A stretch of DNA of 64,000 nucleotides from Hansfordia pulvinata (Eukaryota; Ascomycota; Sordariomycetes; Xylariales): positions 1,240,001 to 1,304,000 of the forward strand of contig BJKQ01000008.1 in NCBI GenBank assembly GCA_006538405.1, in the 5' to 3' direction. The stretch's first letter is position 1. Every line of letters begins with the position of its first letter. The position numbers were made by a program, and so were the translations under genes. Under the pieces are notes generated by a model, which saw only the letters and a list, made by a program, of their open reading frames with translations, did no database searches and was not told the DNA's origin. Below are positions 10,148 to 19,838 of the stretch, piece after piece.

Positions 10148-11045
10148 CTTCGCGCGGCACCTTTTGAAATGTGTAAGACTATGACTTTGGTGAGCCTGGG
10201 CATAATTGAAGACCTCTTGATCAATATTGCTTGTTGCTGGGGAGTTCCGGCCACTGGACCTGGTTGGATCGTCTCCTTCCCTTGCGGGGTGATCTGAAAA
10301 TCGCCTGCCGGGGGGAAGCCTCACAAGTGAGGAAGGGTCTGGCTCACTACAAGGCTTGCCACCTACGAGGGGGTGGCAACACATGCTCTTCGTCTGCTTA
10401 TCTTGAGCCACTCGACCTTATTCGGCGTCTACAGGATCTAGCTCCATTTGCGCCACCAGGCCAGTCAGCAATCTGCCGAATTTCTCAGGTGCAGTGGCCG
10501 GTCAATACGAGCACGGGAACAAGACGTCCGTGGGAAAAAAGATAAAGCAGCGCTGGCCACGAATCCGCATGCGACCGACTACAGTGAGTATAGCTACAGC
10601 CAGACCGAGGCGCGTGCCCGACCGCCCCCTGCGTCTTGGGGAGGGAAGGTCATCATCCTCTTGTTCAATTTCGATGTGGCGGCAATGCGTATACTAAGGA
10701 AGCGCGCAGAGCGTGGAGCCCGATGATAATGCGGGGTGCTTTCGGGGACCTGTTCAAGATTCCCCCGAGTCCTCGGCGATCCCGAGCAGTGCCACGATTA
10801 TTGGTGGTGGCAGCACTGAGGCTTGGTAGCAAAGAGGTTCGCCGCGAAGCCGATCGACCCCGAATTGAGCTTGTATAAGGAACAGACGATCTATGGAACC
10901 AAAAGTAAAGGCACAGTACCGGTAACTGATCAATACTTTGATCTGCTAATCCACCTTAAGTACTACCACAGTCTGTGTTCGACACGATCACCCGCTTACC
11001 TGCCTCGAGCAGACGTGGTGAATAGACCGCTTCGGCTGGAAGGTC
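10148..11045. other. Intergenic
   Basis: About 0.9 kb between the Gfo/Idh gene and the carboxypeptidase gene on the same strand. No conserved ORF or repeat was recognised. Confidence 0.55.
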
Positions 11046-12751
11046 ATGATGAGATCTTTGATCCGACATCTAGCTCTGCTCGGGGGGCTCTTGGCGCAGC
11101 TAAGCTACGGCGCGCTGTGGCCCCTGGGATGGCTCATGAGCAGCAACGGACCATCGGGAGGAAACTCGATCACCCGCTCGAAGGGAGTGTGTGGGAAAAC
11201 AGCAGCTGACCACTACACCGGGTGGATCGACGTCGGCCGGAAAATGCACATGTGGTTTTGGTAAGGGAGAGAGAGAGAGAGAGAGCCACCAGACGCGAAA
11301 GAGGGGGGCAGAGCTAACGGTGACCCAGGCTCGTGGAGGCGGACGAGGACGCCGAGAACAAGCCTCTGGTGATCTGGCTCAACGGCGGCCCGGGCCACAG
11401 CTCAATGCACGGCTTGTTCCTGCAGAACGGCCCGTGTCTTCTGCGCGCGACGGACAAGAAGAAGCAACACGTCACGAGGGAGGACAACGAGTTCTCCTGG
11501 AACCAGGAGGCCAACATGCTCTACATTGACCAGCCGTCCGACGTGGGGTTCTCCTGGGGCGAGGACCTCAAGGAGATCGAGTCTATTGACTCGACGGCCA
11601 GGGCCGCGCCCTACATCTGGGAGTTCCTCCAGAACTTCTACAAGAAGGAAGAGTTCGAGAAGTACGAGGGCCGCAAAGTTGGGTTTTTCGGGACGTCATT
11701 TGCGGGCAGTTTCGTGCCAGCGATTGTCTCGCATATTCTCGCCAGAGAGTCCGGCGGGACCAAGATCAATGTGCAATGGGTGGGCTTGAGCAGCCCGTGG
11801 ATCGACCCCGCAATCCACTTCCCTGCCATGGTGGATTACTCCTACAGAAATGCCTTCAGTAACAAGGGGGCTGAAACCGAGGAGCGTTATGAAAGGTCCA
11901 AGGCCTGGATGGCAAAGCGCTGTTTGCCCAAGATCAGAGAATGCGAGAAGACTGGCTCCAATGAGGACTGCGGAGCAGTTGCCCCTTTCTGCTGGACCAG
12001 TCTGGGCAATGTGCGACCCAAGAACCTCCATGATGTCAGGGAAGACGAGGGCCACGACAGTGTCTTTGAAACGGACACCCTCCTCAATGAACGCTCTGTT
12101 CGAAAGACAATCGGCGCGGAGCAGAAGAAAGGAAGGTTCCAGTCTGAAAACGATTATCTTTTTTCGAGATTCGACAGCACCGGTGATCGTAGGTTCCGCG
12201 AAAGCAAGAGGCCAACTCAGCGAGGCCTGGAAGAAGCTAACTCGCGATCTTCAACAGGTAGCCGATCACGCCTGGCAGAGCTGATCAACGTCGCAAAACA
12301 GGGAGTCGCCGTGCTCATCATGTCCGGGACAGCCGAGTAAGTCGAGTCACACCCCAACCTTGCCTGGGGAAAGACGGCGGCGGAAGCCTGCTAATGCATA
12401 TGATGGATGAAGCTGGGTTTGCAACTATATCAGCGCGAGGCGGATTTTCGAGCGTGTGGTCGAGGGGGCCACTGGTCGCATCGGCTTCAAGCTGGTAGAG
12501 AAGGGTCTAAAGCCCTACACGTCTGGCCAGGGCATGACTAAGCACGGGCCTTACAGCGTCCAAGGCGAGATATCGTATCTGGAAATCGACGGAGGGTCGC
12601 ATAACACCATTCGCGAGTGTATGTTGGGAACCCCGACTCTTGAGCTGCAAGACGAAGACTAACTGACTGACTGACGCCATGATTAGTCCCCGAGGCATCT
12701 CTGCAAGCTTTCAAGCAGATGCTCAGAGACCGGAGGATCAAAGCAGAGTGA
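11046..12751 (+). CDS. Secreted serine carboxypeptidase (S10 family), altered motifs
   Basis: Proposed exons 11046-11260, 11329-12188, 12258-12336, 12413-12618 and 12687-12751 give 474 residues. An N-terminal signal peptide (LALLGGLLAQLSYG) predicts secretion or vacuolar routing. Family blocks are WLNGGPGHSSM, YIDQPSDVGFSWG and GTSFAGSFVPAI with nucleophile S195. Splicing at 12336/12413 creates SGTADWVCNYI, supplying the catalytic aspartate D385; the histidine is probably H448 in DGGSHNT. Oddities: H95 replaces the usual cysteine of NGGPGCSS, T194 replaces the usual glutamate of GESYxG, and GSH replaces the usual GH context. The third exon is bounded by a 69-nt intron (12189-12257) whose retention would keep the frame. 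It releases C-terminal residues from peptides if active. Confidence 0.85.
11267..11285. repeat. GA dinucleotide run in carboxypeptidase intron 1
   Basis: About nine GA units lie just after the GTAAGG donor of the 11261-11328 intron. No effect on the coding sequence is expected. Confidence 0.8.
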
Positions 12752-13157
12752 AGGGGATAATCAGGTGGTTTTGGGGAGGGGGGGGTTTCTGACGATTTAT
12801 GTGTCCTCGTTTCCAACGCTATCCCCCTTCCTGCTCTTCTGCTGCAACAGCGGCGGCGGACGGAGAAAGGCCGTCCGGAAGCAAAGTATACGTTTGTTTT
12901 CTGGAGTGAAGGGTAGCAGATGTTGAGGTCTACTACGCTTGGATAGCACTGAGGTCGAGGGTGCAACTTTAGCGAAGAGGACATTGAAAGCTCCAGCTGG
13001 CTCGACATGCTTTAGTCAACTTCGATTACTGAACAGCGCTCCTTGAACAGCCCTGGAACAGCCCCAGAGAAGTCGTATATATAGGAACGTGTCTGATACT
13101 TTATGTTCGAGACGCACCACGTGACGGTGCGCGGAAGCTTGACTTTGGAAGCCTTCT
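12752..13157. other. Intergenic, convergent 3' ends
   Basis: Shared 3' flank of the carboxypeptidase (+) and the zinc-finger regulator (-). The antisense frame at 12538-13008 overlaps carboxypeptidase exons and has no family features. Confidence 0.55.
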
Positions 13158-14687
13158 TCATCCGATCAGGTCTCCTACAAGCTCAAGTAGAGTCTCGTGG
13201 TTCTCCAAGGAGGACCTGATCTGTCGTCGAAGGAGACCGCTGGCATCCCTTAGAAACCAGAAATGGGCTTCCGCCCTTTGCACCAGGACCGCCCAGAAAG
13301 CCAGCACAGCAAAGGGGGCCAGCTTCTGCTCTGCGACCATCTGGCTGAACGCGTGGGGGAGAGTGTCAAGCCAAGACCACATAGCCAGCCAGATTGCGTT
13401 CGCATTACCTGTCGCAAAGCTAGACGAGAAGCACGCGACCAGGGAGTTGATTGATGCCAACATGGCGATCACCTCGGATCCACTGTCCGGCCGCCCCAGC
13501 ACTTCAGACATCCGGAAGGGCAGCGAGCGAAGTCTCTCGAGAAGGTCCTGCGCAGGTTGACGAGGGTGGTCCGTATCCGCCGGAAGCGCGTTCGGCTTCA
13601 CGGCCCGAGTCGAACAGCCCAGTACCGTGTCCAAGATTCGGCCGAGTGGAGGATGAGTCTGGGAAGCAGGAGGGCGAGCAGCGGCTCGCTTCATTCTATT
13701 GGACCACTCGGAGCAATGTAGAATGCAGTCAATATGCCCGCCTATCCTGAAAATCTCTGGCTGCTCTTCTTCCTTAACAGTCGTATCTGTTTCGAATGTA
13801 GCTGAGAAGGCCCTTCTATAATTGTGGGAGAACCGCACATGAGTGGGGATCTCGCCATGATCAGCCGGTAGAGTGGAGGCCAGGTGAGCCGCTGAGAGGG
13901 CCAGCAAGCCCGCCATTAACCAGGGATGCTGGAGAGCCCGCGAGACCACGTGCGACTGCCAGTGATGGGTGCTCTTGGGCTCCTGCCGAGGTAATGTGAG
14001 GCTGGCGACTGTCATGAAATGATGCAAGTATTGCAACGAGTCCATGTCAAGACTCGGACGTCCGCTTTCCGAGAGTGCCTTATCAGCCTGTGGATCAGCA
14101 CTTGGCGGCACACGTGCTTGCTCGGAGCTCAGGTGCGCTTCCGCTTCATCGACGGGAGATGCGGAGGCCGCCGGGCCGTCGACAGGGCTGGTGTCTGCGG
14201 CTCGCTCACTTTGCCCCGGGAGGACCTCAAAGTAGCGTATTTTGGTTCCTCGGAAGAAGGTCTGGAGACGCGTCGAATGCGCATAATCTGCTGCGAGGTC
14301 GGTCACCTGGTGGACGCGGCTCCAGTGCTGCCTCATCCTCTTGGGACTGGCGTACAGAGCGCCGCAATTCGGACGGGAGCATCTCAGCCCCGAGATGAGC
14401 GGCAGCCCGCGGACGGGAGGTCCGGGCCTGGCGCTGGCGGGCAGCTGAACCTGGTCGGGCGGCAGGAGGTCGAGGCGGGCGATGAGGGCCAGCAAGCGCT
14501 GGCGCTCGCCGCGGTAGATCTTGTGGCGCAGAAGGTGGCTCTCGATGGCGGGCTTCTGGATGGCGTATCTGCACTCGCCGCAGATGAGGACGCGATGCCG
14601 ATCATCGTAGCGCAAGAAGCTGCAAGGGCTGAGGTCGACGGGCATCGGATCACGCGGGCGTCGATGCACTTCCGCGCCACCGGACAC
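13158..14687 (-). CDS. OrsD-like zinc-finger transcription factor
   Basis: Open frame of 509 residues without a needed intron; an in-frame methionine at residue 15 (MPVDLSPC) is an alternative start. Two zinc-binding modules are visible. CGECRYAIQKPAIESHLLRH gives C36, C39, H51 and H55 in the pattern seen in OrsD/DUF3505 proteins. A C2H2 finger follows with C103, C108, H121 and H126 (CSRPNCGALYASPKRMRQHW). From about residue 215, MDSLQYLHHFMTVASLTL and LMAGLLALSAAHLAS match the C-terminal region of fungal Zn2Cys6-type regulators. It is therefore a probable nuclear regulator. It is divergent from the MDR reductase gene, its most likely direct target by position. Relatives sit in secondary-metabolite clusters, but no PKS or NRPS is present here. 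Confidence 0.78.
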   Translation of the reverse strand: MSGGAEVHRRPRDPMPVDLSPCSFLRYDDRHRVLICGECRYAIQKPAIESHLLRHKIYRGERQRLLALIARLDLLPPDQVQLPASARPGPPVRGLPLISGLRCSRPNCGALYASPKRMRQHWSRVHQVTDLAADYAHSTRLQTFFRGTKIRYFEVLPGQSERAADTSPVDGPAASASPVDEAEAHLSSEQARVPPSADPQADKALSESGRPSLDMDSLQYLHHFMTVASLTLPRQEPKSTHHWQSHVVSRALQHPWLMAGLLALSAAHLASTLPADHGEIPTHVRFSHNYRRAFSATFETDTTVKEEEQPEIFRIGGHIDCILHCSEWSNRMKRAAARPPASQTHPPLGRILDTVLGCSTRAVKPNALPADTDHPRQPAQDLLERLRSLPFRMSEVLGRPDSGSEVIAMLASINSLVACFSSSFATGNANAIWLAMWSWLDTLPHAFSQMVAEQKLAPFAVLAFWAVLVQRAEAHFWFLRDASGLLRRQIRSSLENHETLLELVGDLIG

Positions 14688-15635
14688 AGAAGCAGTGCGC
14701 GACGGGGGCTTTGAAGAGGATCCAATGACTGACGACTTGGTCTGCTAGCTGTTAAGCTGGGATCTGGACATGCGGTTCTGCTCTTGAGGCTCGGGCGGCG
14801 CGGCCATTGTCAAATCGACCAGATGCCAGCCAATCGACTGTTGCCGACTCTGTTTCGAACACGGGTGTGAAGCTGTGAACGATGTACGTATGCGTGCCAT
14901 GGGTGTGGGAGAGGCGGACCATCGAGCGAACGAGTACTCACTCGCGCGCGTCCTGTGCCGGGTCCAAGTTGAGTTAGCCCACCCCCGGACGCCGATGAGG
15001 TAATCAACTTGGGTGTCCGTGCGGATGCACAGTGTTTAAGATCTATTAGCACGGCCTCTAACCCTTTGCTGGAACCAGACATGTCGTTCTGTCCCCCAGA
15101 TTGCGGATATTACGAAGCGCTCTGAAGACCACCACCACCACCACTACGCGGCAGTCAACCACGCAAAGCCAGCTCCAAGACTCAACAGGAATCACTCGTG
15201 CCGTTCCCAGGAGCCATACAAGCCGATCGATTAGTCATTGAAGAACTTCGCCTCCCACAGATAGGGGCCAAGGCGCAAAGAGACCGGCAACGACTACGAG
15301 TTAAGCCGCCTGGCTGAGCCGACACTATGGCTTCTCCGTTGGTCTGGTCAGGCCATACTGTCCAGAATGTTTTTGATCATCTCGGCGCGTCCTTGCTTTG
15401 TAATACCGCCATATTCTGAGTACAGCAGGGGTTGCTGACTTGGACGCTGGTTGACGGAAGAATATAAAGGGTCGAGGCATGCACCACGATATGTGGATCT
15501 TCTGTCCTGTCCCCAGATCACTTCCTTCTGTCGCAATCCTGGACTCAGCCCCCAAGCCTGCTCAATCTACCGATTCACTACTGGAACCCTTTTTATCATT
15601 TCTCATTTCTTCTCCCTCCCTCTCGTCTCTCCACC
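14688..15635. promoter_or_regulatory. Divergent promoter region, regulator / MDR reductase
   Basis: 948 nt between two start codons that point apart. It contains a TATA box at 15463-15469 facing the reductase and a CCA-repeat near 15131-15146. No gene was seen. Confidence 0.5.
15463..15469 (+). promoter_or_regulatory. TATA box TATAAAG of the MDR reductase gene
   Basis: A clear TATAAA word about 165 nt before the start codon, followed by a pyrimidine-rich leader (15580-15630), the usual layout of a strong fungal promoter. Confidence 0.5.
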
Positions 15636-16796
15636 ATGGTGTCCAACGAGGCTGCCTGGCTTGACCAAGCCGACGCGCCCCTGGTGGTGCGTGAGGCGCC
15701 CATGCCCGTCGCCGGCCCCGGCGAGATTGTCGTCGCCAACGCCGCCGTCGCTATCAACCCGCTCGACATCCATATGCAGAGCAGCGGCGTCTTTGTTCAG
15801 AAGTTCCCCACCGTTCTGGGCTGCGACGTCGCCGGCGTCGTCCACGAGGTGGGCGCCGGTGCCGAGGCGCGCTTCCGCAAGGGTGACCGAGTCATTGGGT
15901 GAGTACCGTACCTGGATATCTGACTTTCTACATCTCTCAGGGGCTCCGCCCGCTGACAGCGTGTGCACAGGCATCCCATCAACTTGGTCACCAGCAACCC
16001 GGCCGAAGGCGCCTTCGCCCGCTACACCGTCGTCCGGGCCGACAAGGCCGCCGTTCTCCCGGACCACATCCCCTTCTCCGAAGGCGTGGTGCTTCCCTTC
16101 GCCATCGAGGCTGCCGCATGCGCTCTCCACGTAGAGCAGCCCGGCGAGGCCCTCCCGGGCGTCGCCACGCCGGCGCTGGGGCTCCCGTACCCCTCATCGT
16201 CGCCATCACTGGCGCCAGCCACCAACACCAACGCCAACAGCAAGGCCCTGGTCGTCTTTGGGGGCTCCTCCTCGGTCGGCGCGGTGACGACCCAGCTGGC
16301 CGTCGCAGCCGGGCTCCGCGTCATCTCCATCTGCGCCGGCCGCAACTCCGATCTGAGCAGGCGCTGCGGCGCGGCCGAGGTCTTCGATCGCGCGTCGCCC
16401 TCGCTCGTCGACGACGTCGTGGCGGCCGTCCGCCGGTCCGGCCTCGAGCTCGCCGGCATCTTCGACGCCTACTCCACCGACGAGACGTACGCCCGCGACC
16501 TCGAGATCCTGGCCGGGCTGGGCGGCGGTGGCGGCGGCCACCTGGCGTGCACCCACCCGCCCCCTCGCGGCGTTCCGGACAACGTCAGGGCGGGCATGAT
16601 CTTCGCCGTCAATGACGTCGCCGCCGCCGTGTTCGCACAGTGGGTGACGCCCGCTCTCGAGTCCGGCGCGCTCCAGTGCCTCCCGGCTCCCAGGGTCGTA
16701 GGAAAGGGGCTCCATCGCGTGCAAGAGGCCCTCGACTTGTACCGGGCCGGTGCTGACGCAGGGGCTGCTCCGGCCAAGCTTGTGGTGGAAATCTGA
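15636..16796 (+). CDS. MDR-superfamily zinc-free reductase (ToxD/enoyl-reductase-like)
   Basis: Two exons, 15636-15898 and 15971-16796, with a 72-nt GTGAGT..CAG intron; the product is 362 residues. The N-terminal GroES-like domain shows INPLDIHMQ and LGCDVAGVVHEVG, and the splice restores KGDRVIGHPIN. The nucleotide-binding loop is VVFGGSSSVGAVTTQLA. No zinc-ligand pattern of alcohol dehydrogenases is seen, which fits the quinone/enoyl reductase branch that includes fungal ToxD-like and trans-acting enoyl reductases. A low-complexity insert rich in P/S/N/T (about residues 170-195) precedes the Rossmann domain. The cofactor is probably NADPH. The gene is divergent from the OrsD-like regulator, which may control it. 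Confidence 0.87.
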
Positions 16797-17125
16797 GGGC
16801 AGCTTCCCAGACGAACGACATTCCAGACAATATAGGAACCAAAGAGAGCGAGAGATGGGTGTAATGCTGTTATGATACTGCAGATACCTTGATCAATATA
16901 TTTCGTTCCCCGACTTTCGTCTTTTGCGTTTCCCTCCACAATGGGTCCCCCTTTATCACTCCTAATCGGTGGACATGTATCGATCGCCATGAGCCGAGTC
17001 ACCAGTATGGCATTTGAACTCCAGGGTCAGTCATATTGACAGTACCATGGACGAAGAGCGGGAGGCAAGCGTGACGCGGCATCCCGGACCCCTTTCATGA
17101 CTGTCTGCTGCCCTCCTCCGACTAA
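16797..17125. other. Intergenic, convergent 3' ends
   Basis: 329 nt between the stops of the MDR reductase (+) and the methyltransferase (-). Nothing further was seen. Confidence 0.6.
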
Positions 17126-18973
17126 CTAATCCGCCCGGCCGATCACCACCCTCGGACCCCTTCCCTTCTTCGTCATCTCCTCCTCTTCCTCGGTCATTCC
17201 CATCGTCGCCAGCTTCGTCTCGGCCGCGGACGTCTTCTTCTTCTTATTCTTCTTCTTATTCTCGGCCCCCTTTCCACGACTCCGCCCTTGGCCGTTCCCC
17301 TCATCATTGTCTGTCTCGTGCACCTCGTCGTCCTCATCAACCAACACCACCTCGACCAGGTCCCGCTTGCGCGACGCTGCCGCCGCCGCCGCCGCGGCGT
17401 GCGTCCGCGTCAGCGAGTAGATGAGCACCTCCTCGCCCTCGTCCCGGCCCAGGTGCGCCACGGGCACGCTGTGGAGCAGGCGGACGGCCCACCCGGCGGC
17501 GCGCAGGAGCGGGAAGACGCCCGACTCGGAGCCGTGGCGCGGCTTGGTCGACAGCAGGACCCGCGTTTCCTCCCTCGACCTCGTCCTGGACGCCTCCTCG
17601 TCCTCGTCCTCGCCCTCCGCCTCCAGCATCCGCCCGTTGTGCTCAAACAGCGCCCCCAGCGTGCTGACCAGCGCCTCGAACGAGTCCTCGTTGTACGTGC
17701 AGTCGCTCAGCACGATGTGGTCCCAGAACCGCGACCGTACGGCCGGCCCGAGGCCGCCCTGGTACGGGTTCTTCTCCTGCTGCCTCGTCCTCGTCGCCCC
17801 CCGGCCCCCGGCGGACTCGGCCGCCGCCGCGTCCGCCGCCGCCGAGGCCACCTCGTCCCAGTCGAGGTTCTCGTACTCGACCCGCGTGCGCGTGCGCGGC
17901 GCCCGCCCCCCGTCCCCGCCGTTCTCCTCCTCGCCGCCGTAGAACTCCACCAGCCGCCGCCGTCGCTCAATGTTGGCGCGCGCGCGCGCCTCGGCGTCCG
18001 GCAGGTCCGTCAGCAGCACGTGCGCCTCGGACAGCTGCCCCGCGTGCCACTTCTGCCCGGGCTTCCTCTTCCTGTTCCGGGGGTCCTGCGCCGCCGCCGC
18101 CGCGGAGACGATGTGGGACAGGGCAATGCCCAGCGTGCCGACGCCGCAGCCCAGCTCGAGGATGCTGACGCTGTGGCGGCGGCCGCCGCTTCCGTCGCCG
18201 CCCGCGGAGGAGGAGGAGGAGGAGGTGGTGGTGGTGGTGGTGGTGTCGATGGGCAGGTACGCGTCGATGGCCGGCTCGCCGCCCGCGGCCATCTGCAGGG
18301 CGGGCGGCGCGCCGCTGAGCCCGGACAGGCGCGCCAGGTGCGCGGCCGTCACGAGCCCGCCGTCCCAGATGTGCCGCGCCATGCTCTCGCCAATGTCCTC
18401 CTCGATGACCATCATGTCGCCGGTGCCGAGGTTCAGGGTGCGCAGCGACACGTCCGCGAACTCGCCGCTCGCGCCGTCGTACTCGATCGCCGCCGGCATG
18501 ACCAGCCCGTGCTGCGTCTGGTAGACGTGGTCCCTGTCGGGCGCGCTCGTCGGCAGCGCAAAGTCACCGGAATCGAGGAGCTCGACCGTCACGTGCTCGT
18601 CGCCCGGCTTCTTCGCCTTCTTCCCCTTCTTGTCCCAGGGCCGCGGCCACTCGTCCGGCCCCTCCACCTGCAGACGCAGCTCACGCACCCCTTTGGTCTC
18701 CACCTCGCCCAGCGGCACGTCCACGAGCGCCTTGAGCACGCGCATCCCGCGCTTCCACACGATCGGCGGCTGGTCCGCTTTCAGCCACAGGCGCTGCGTG
18801 ACCGTAGCGTGGGGTGGCGGCTCTCGCCACAGGAACCCCAGCCGCACCTCCTCATCTGCCTCGAGCAGCGAGTCGCTGAGGTCCGTGGTTATTGTCAACA
18901 CGATCGACAGCTTCGGCTTCTGCCTGTCCGTGTAGTCGACCGTGGGCGGCCGCAGAAACTTGACGTAGTGCAT
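17126..18973 (-). CDS. Rrg1-like protein methyltransferase (Methyltransf_16 type)
   Basis: A single frame; the start chosen is MHYVKFLRPP, since the 37 residues upstream in the same frame (from 19084) do not look conserved. The product is 615 residues. The SAM-binding motif is ILELGCGVGTLGIALS and the post-II motif is HIVLSDCTYNEDSFEAL, as in the lysine methyltransferases of the METTL21/22 and Rrg1 group. The N-terminal third (up to about residue 190) is a fungal extension. Several low-complexity inserts enlarge the catalytic domain: Thr and Ser runs encoded by GGT/GGA triplet arrays at 18207-18245, an Ala/Glu-rich stretch, and a Lys/Glu-rich basic C-terminal tail (KNKKKKTSAAE) that could direct it to the nucleus. 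Substrate is unknown. Confidence 0.82.
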   Translation of the reverse strand: MHYVKFLRPPTVDYTDRQKPKLSIVLTITTDLSDSLLEADEEVRLGFLWREPPPHATVTQRLWLKADQPPIVWKRGMRVLKALVDVPLGEVETKGVRELRLQVEGPDEWPRPWDKKGKKAKKPGDEHVTVELLDSGDFALPTSAPDRDHVYQTQHGLVMPAAIEYDGASGEFADVSLRTLNLGTGDMMVIEEDIGESMARHIWDGGLVTAAHLARLSGLSGAPPALQMAAGGEPAIDAYLPIDTTTTTTTSSSSSSAGGDGSGGRRHSVSILELGCGVGTLGIALSHIVSAAAAAQDPRNRKRKPGQKWHAGQLSEAHVLLTDLPDAEARARANIERRRRLVEFYGGEEENGGDGGRAPRTRTRVEYENLDWDEVASAAADAAAAESAGGRGATRTRQQEKNPYQGGLGPAVRSRFWDHIVLSDCTYNEDSFEALVSTLGALFEHNGRMLEAEGEDEDEEASRTRSREETRVLLSTKPRHGSESGVFPLLRAAGWAVRLLHSVPVAHLGRDEGEEVLIYSLTRTHAAAAAAAASRKRDLVEVVLVDEDDEVHETDNDEGNGQGRSRGKGAENKKKNKKKKTSAAETKLATMGMTEEEEEMTKKGRGPRVVIGRAD

Positions 18974-19838
18974 CTGCGAGCACCGCGGGATCAATGGTCT
19001 GGTTGCAGTTCTGCCAAAAAGTATTGCTGAAGGGTTGCGAGATATGGCAACCAAAGAACTGCCGCGTTTGCTGTTATTGAACAAGAGGTATCAAGTTTGT
19101 AGGCGGGCGTGAATAGACCAGACATATTGCGTCGTGTGTGCAGTACCTATCAAATGCCAAATCAGGGTCGATATTTAACTAAAAGTGTAAATGCCCAACC
19201 AGTCGGCCCACATACTTTTACATAAGCGCTATATGCAACTAGAAGGTAGGTCGACTTGATTGCCACAGGGAAACGTGGAAGAAAGGCACTCGGTCGCGGC
19301 TTTCGCATTTGCAAAACGCTGGTTATCATTGACGCGCATTTGCCGCGTATCCACGATTTTTAGTTACAATAATAACATAGGATTGATTGTATTTGAGCGA
19401 CTGTCAAGTGGTACCGCTTTTCGCTTCTGCCTGCCTCCGCTGGAAATCGGGAAATCGGCCGATTGCTTCGAGTCGAGACAGCTGGTGATTCCTCCATGCC
19501 TCTGCGCATGTTGGCAACGCGCCTCTAAAGCGGAGCGGGCCATGTTGAATGCTGATGAGGCCGGCGCAGTGGACCCAAAAAATATGTATAGATGAATTCG
19601 GGATGCTTGAGACTCTTGTGTATCCAAGCCCGCCCCCTTAAAAAAAAAAGAGCAATCGCTTCGACACTCGCTGTGTAGAGATGAGCCATCCAACCAAAGA
19701 TCAAGGTCAAAGTACATGTGATTCCAACACCGCTGTGCTTCTTCTTTCCCACCTGTACGCCGAAGGATGCGCCCTTGAATGATAAATACACGAAATTATA
19801 GATTGTATGGGGGTATCGTGTGTGAGAAAAGAAATGCG
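18974..19838. other. Intergenic, upstream of the methyltransferase gene
   Basis: Contains the methyltransferase promoter and the 3' flank of the FMP27-like gene, and is more A+T rich than its surroundings. No supported gene was seen. Confidence 0.55.

Noticed and set aside
13158..16796. Full secondary-metabolite gene cluster
   Set aside because: No PKS, NRPS, terpene synthase or prenyltransferase is present in the window.
17288..19030. Plus-strand frame of 580 residues
   Set aside because: It lies opposite the methyltransferase gene, is almost all Arg/Val/Leu/His/Gly, and has no motifs; it is a G+C-driven shadow.
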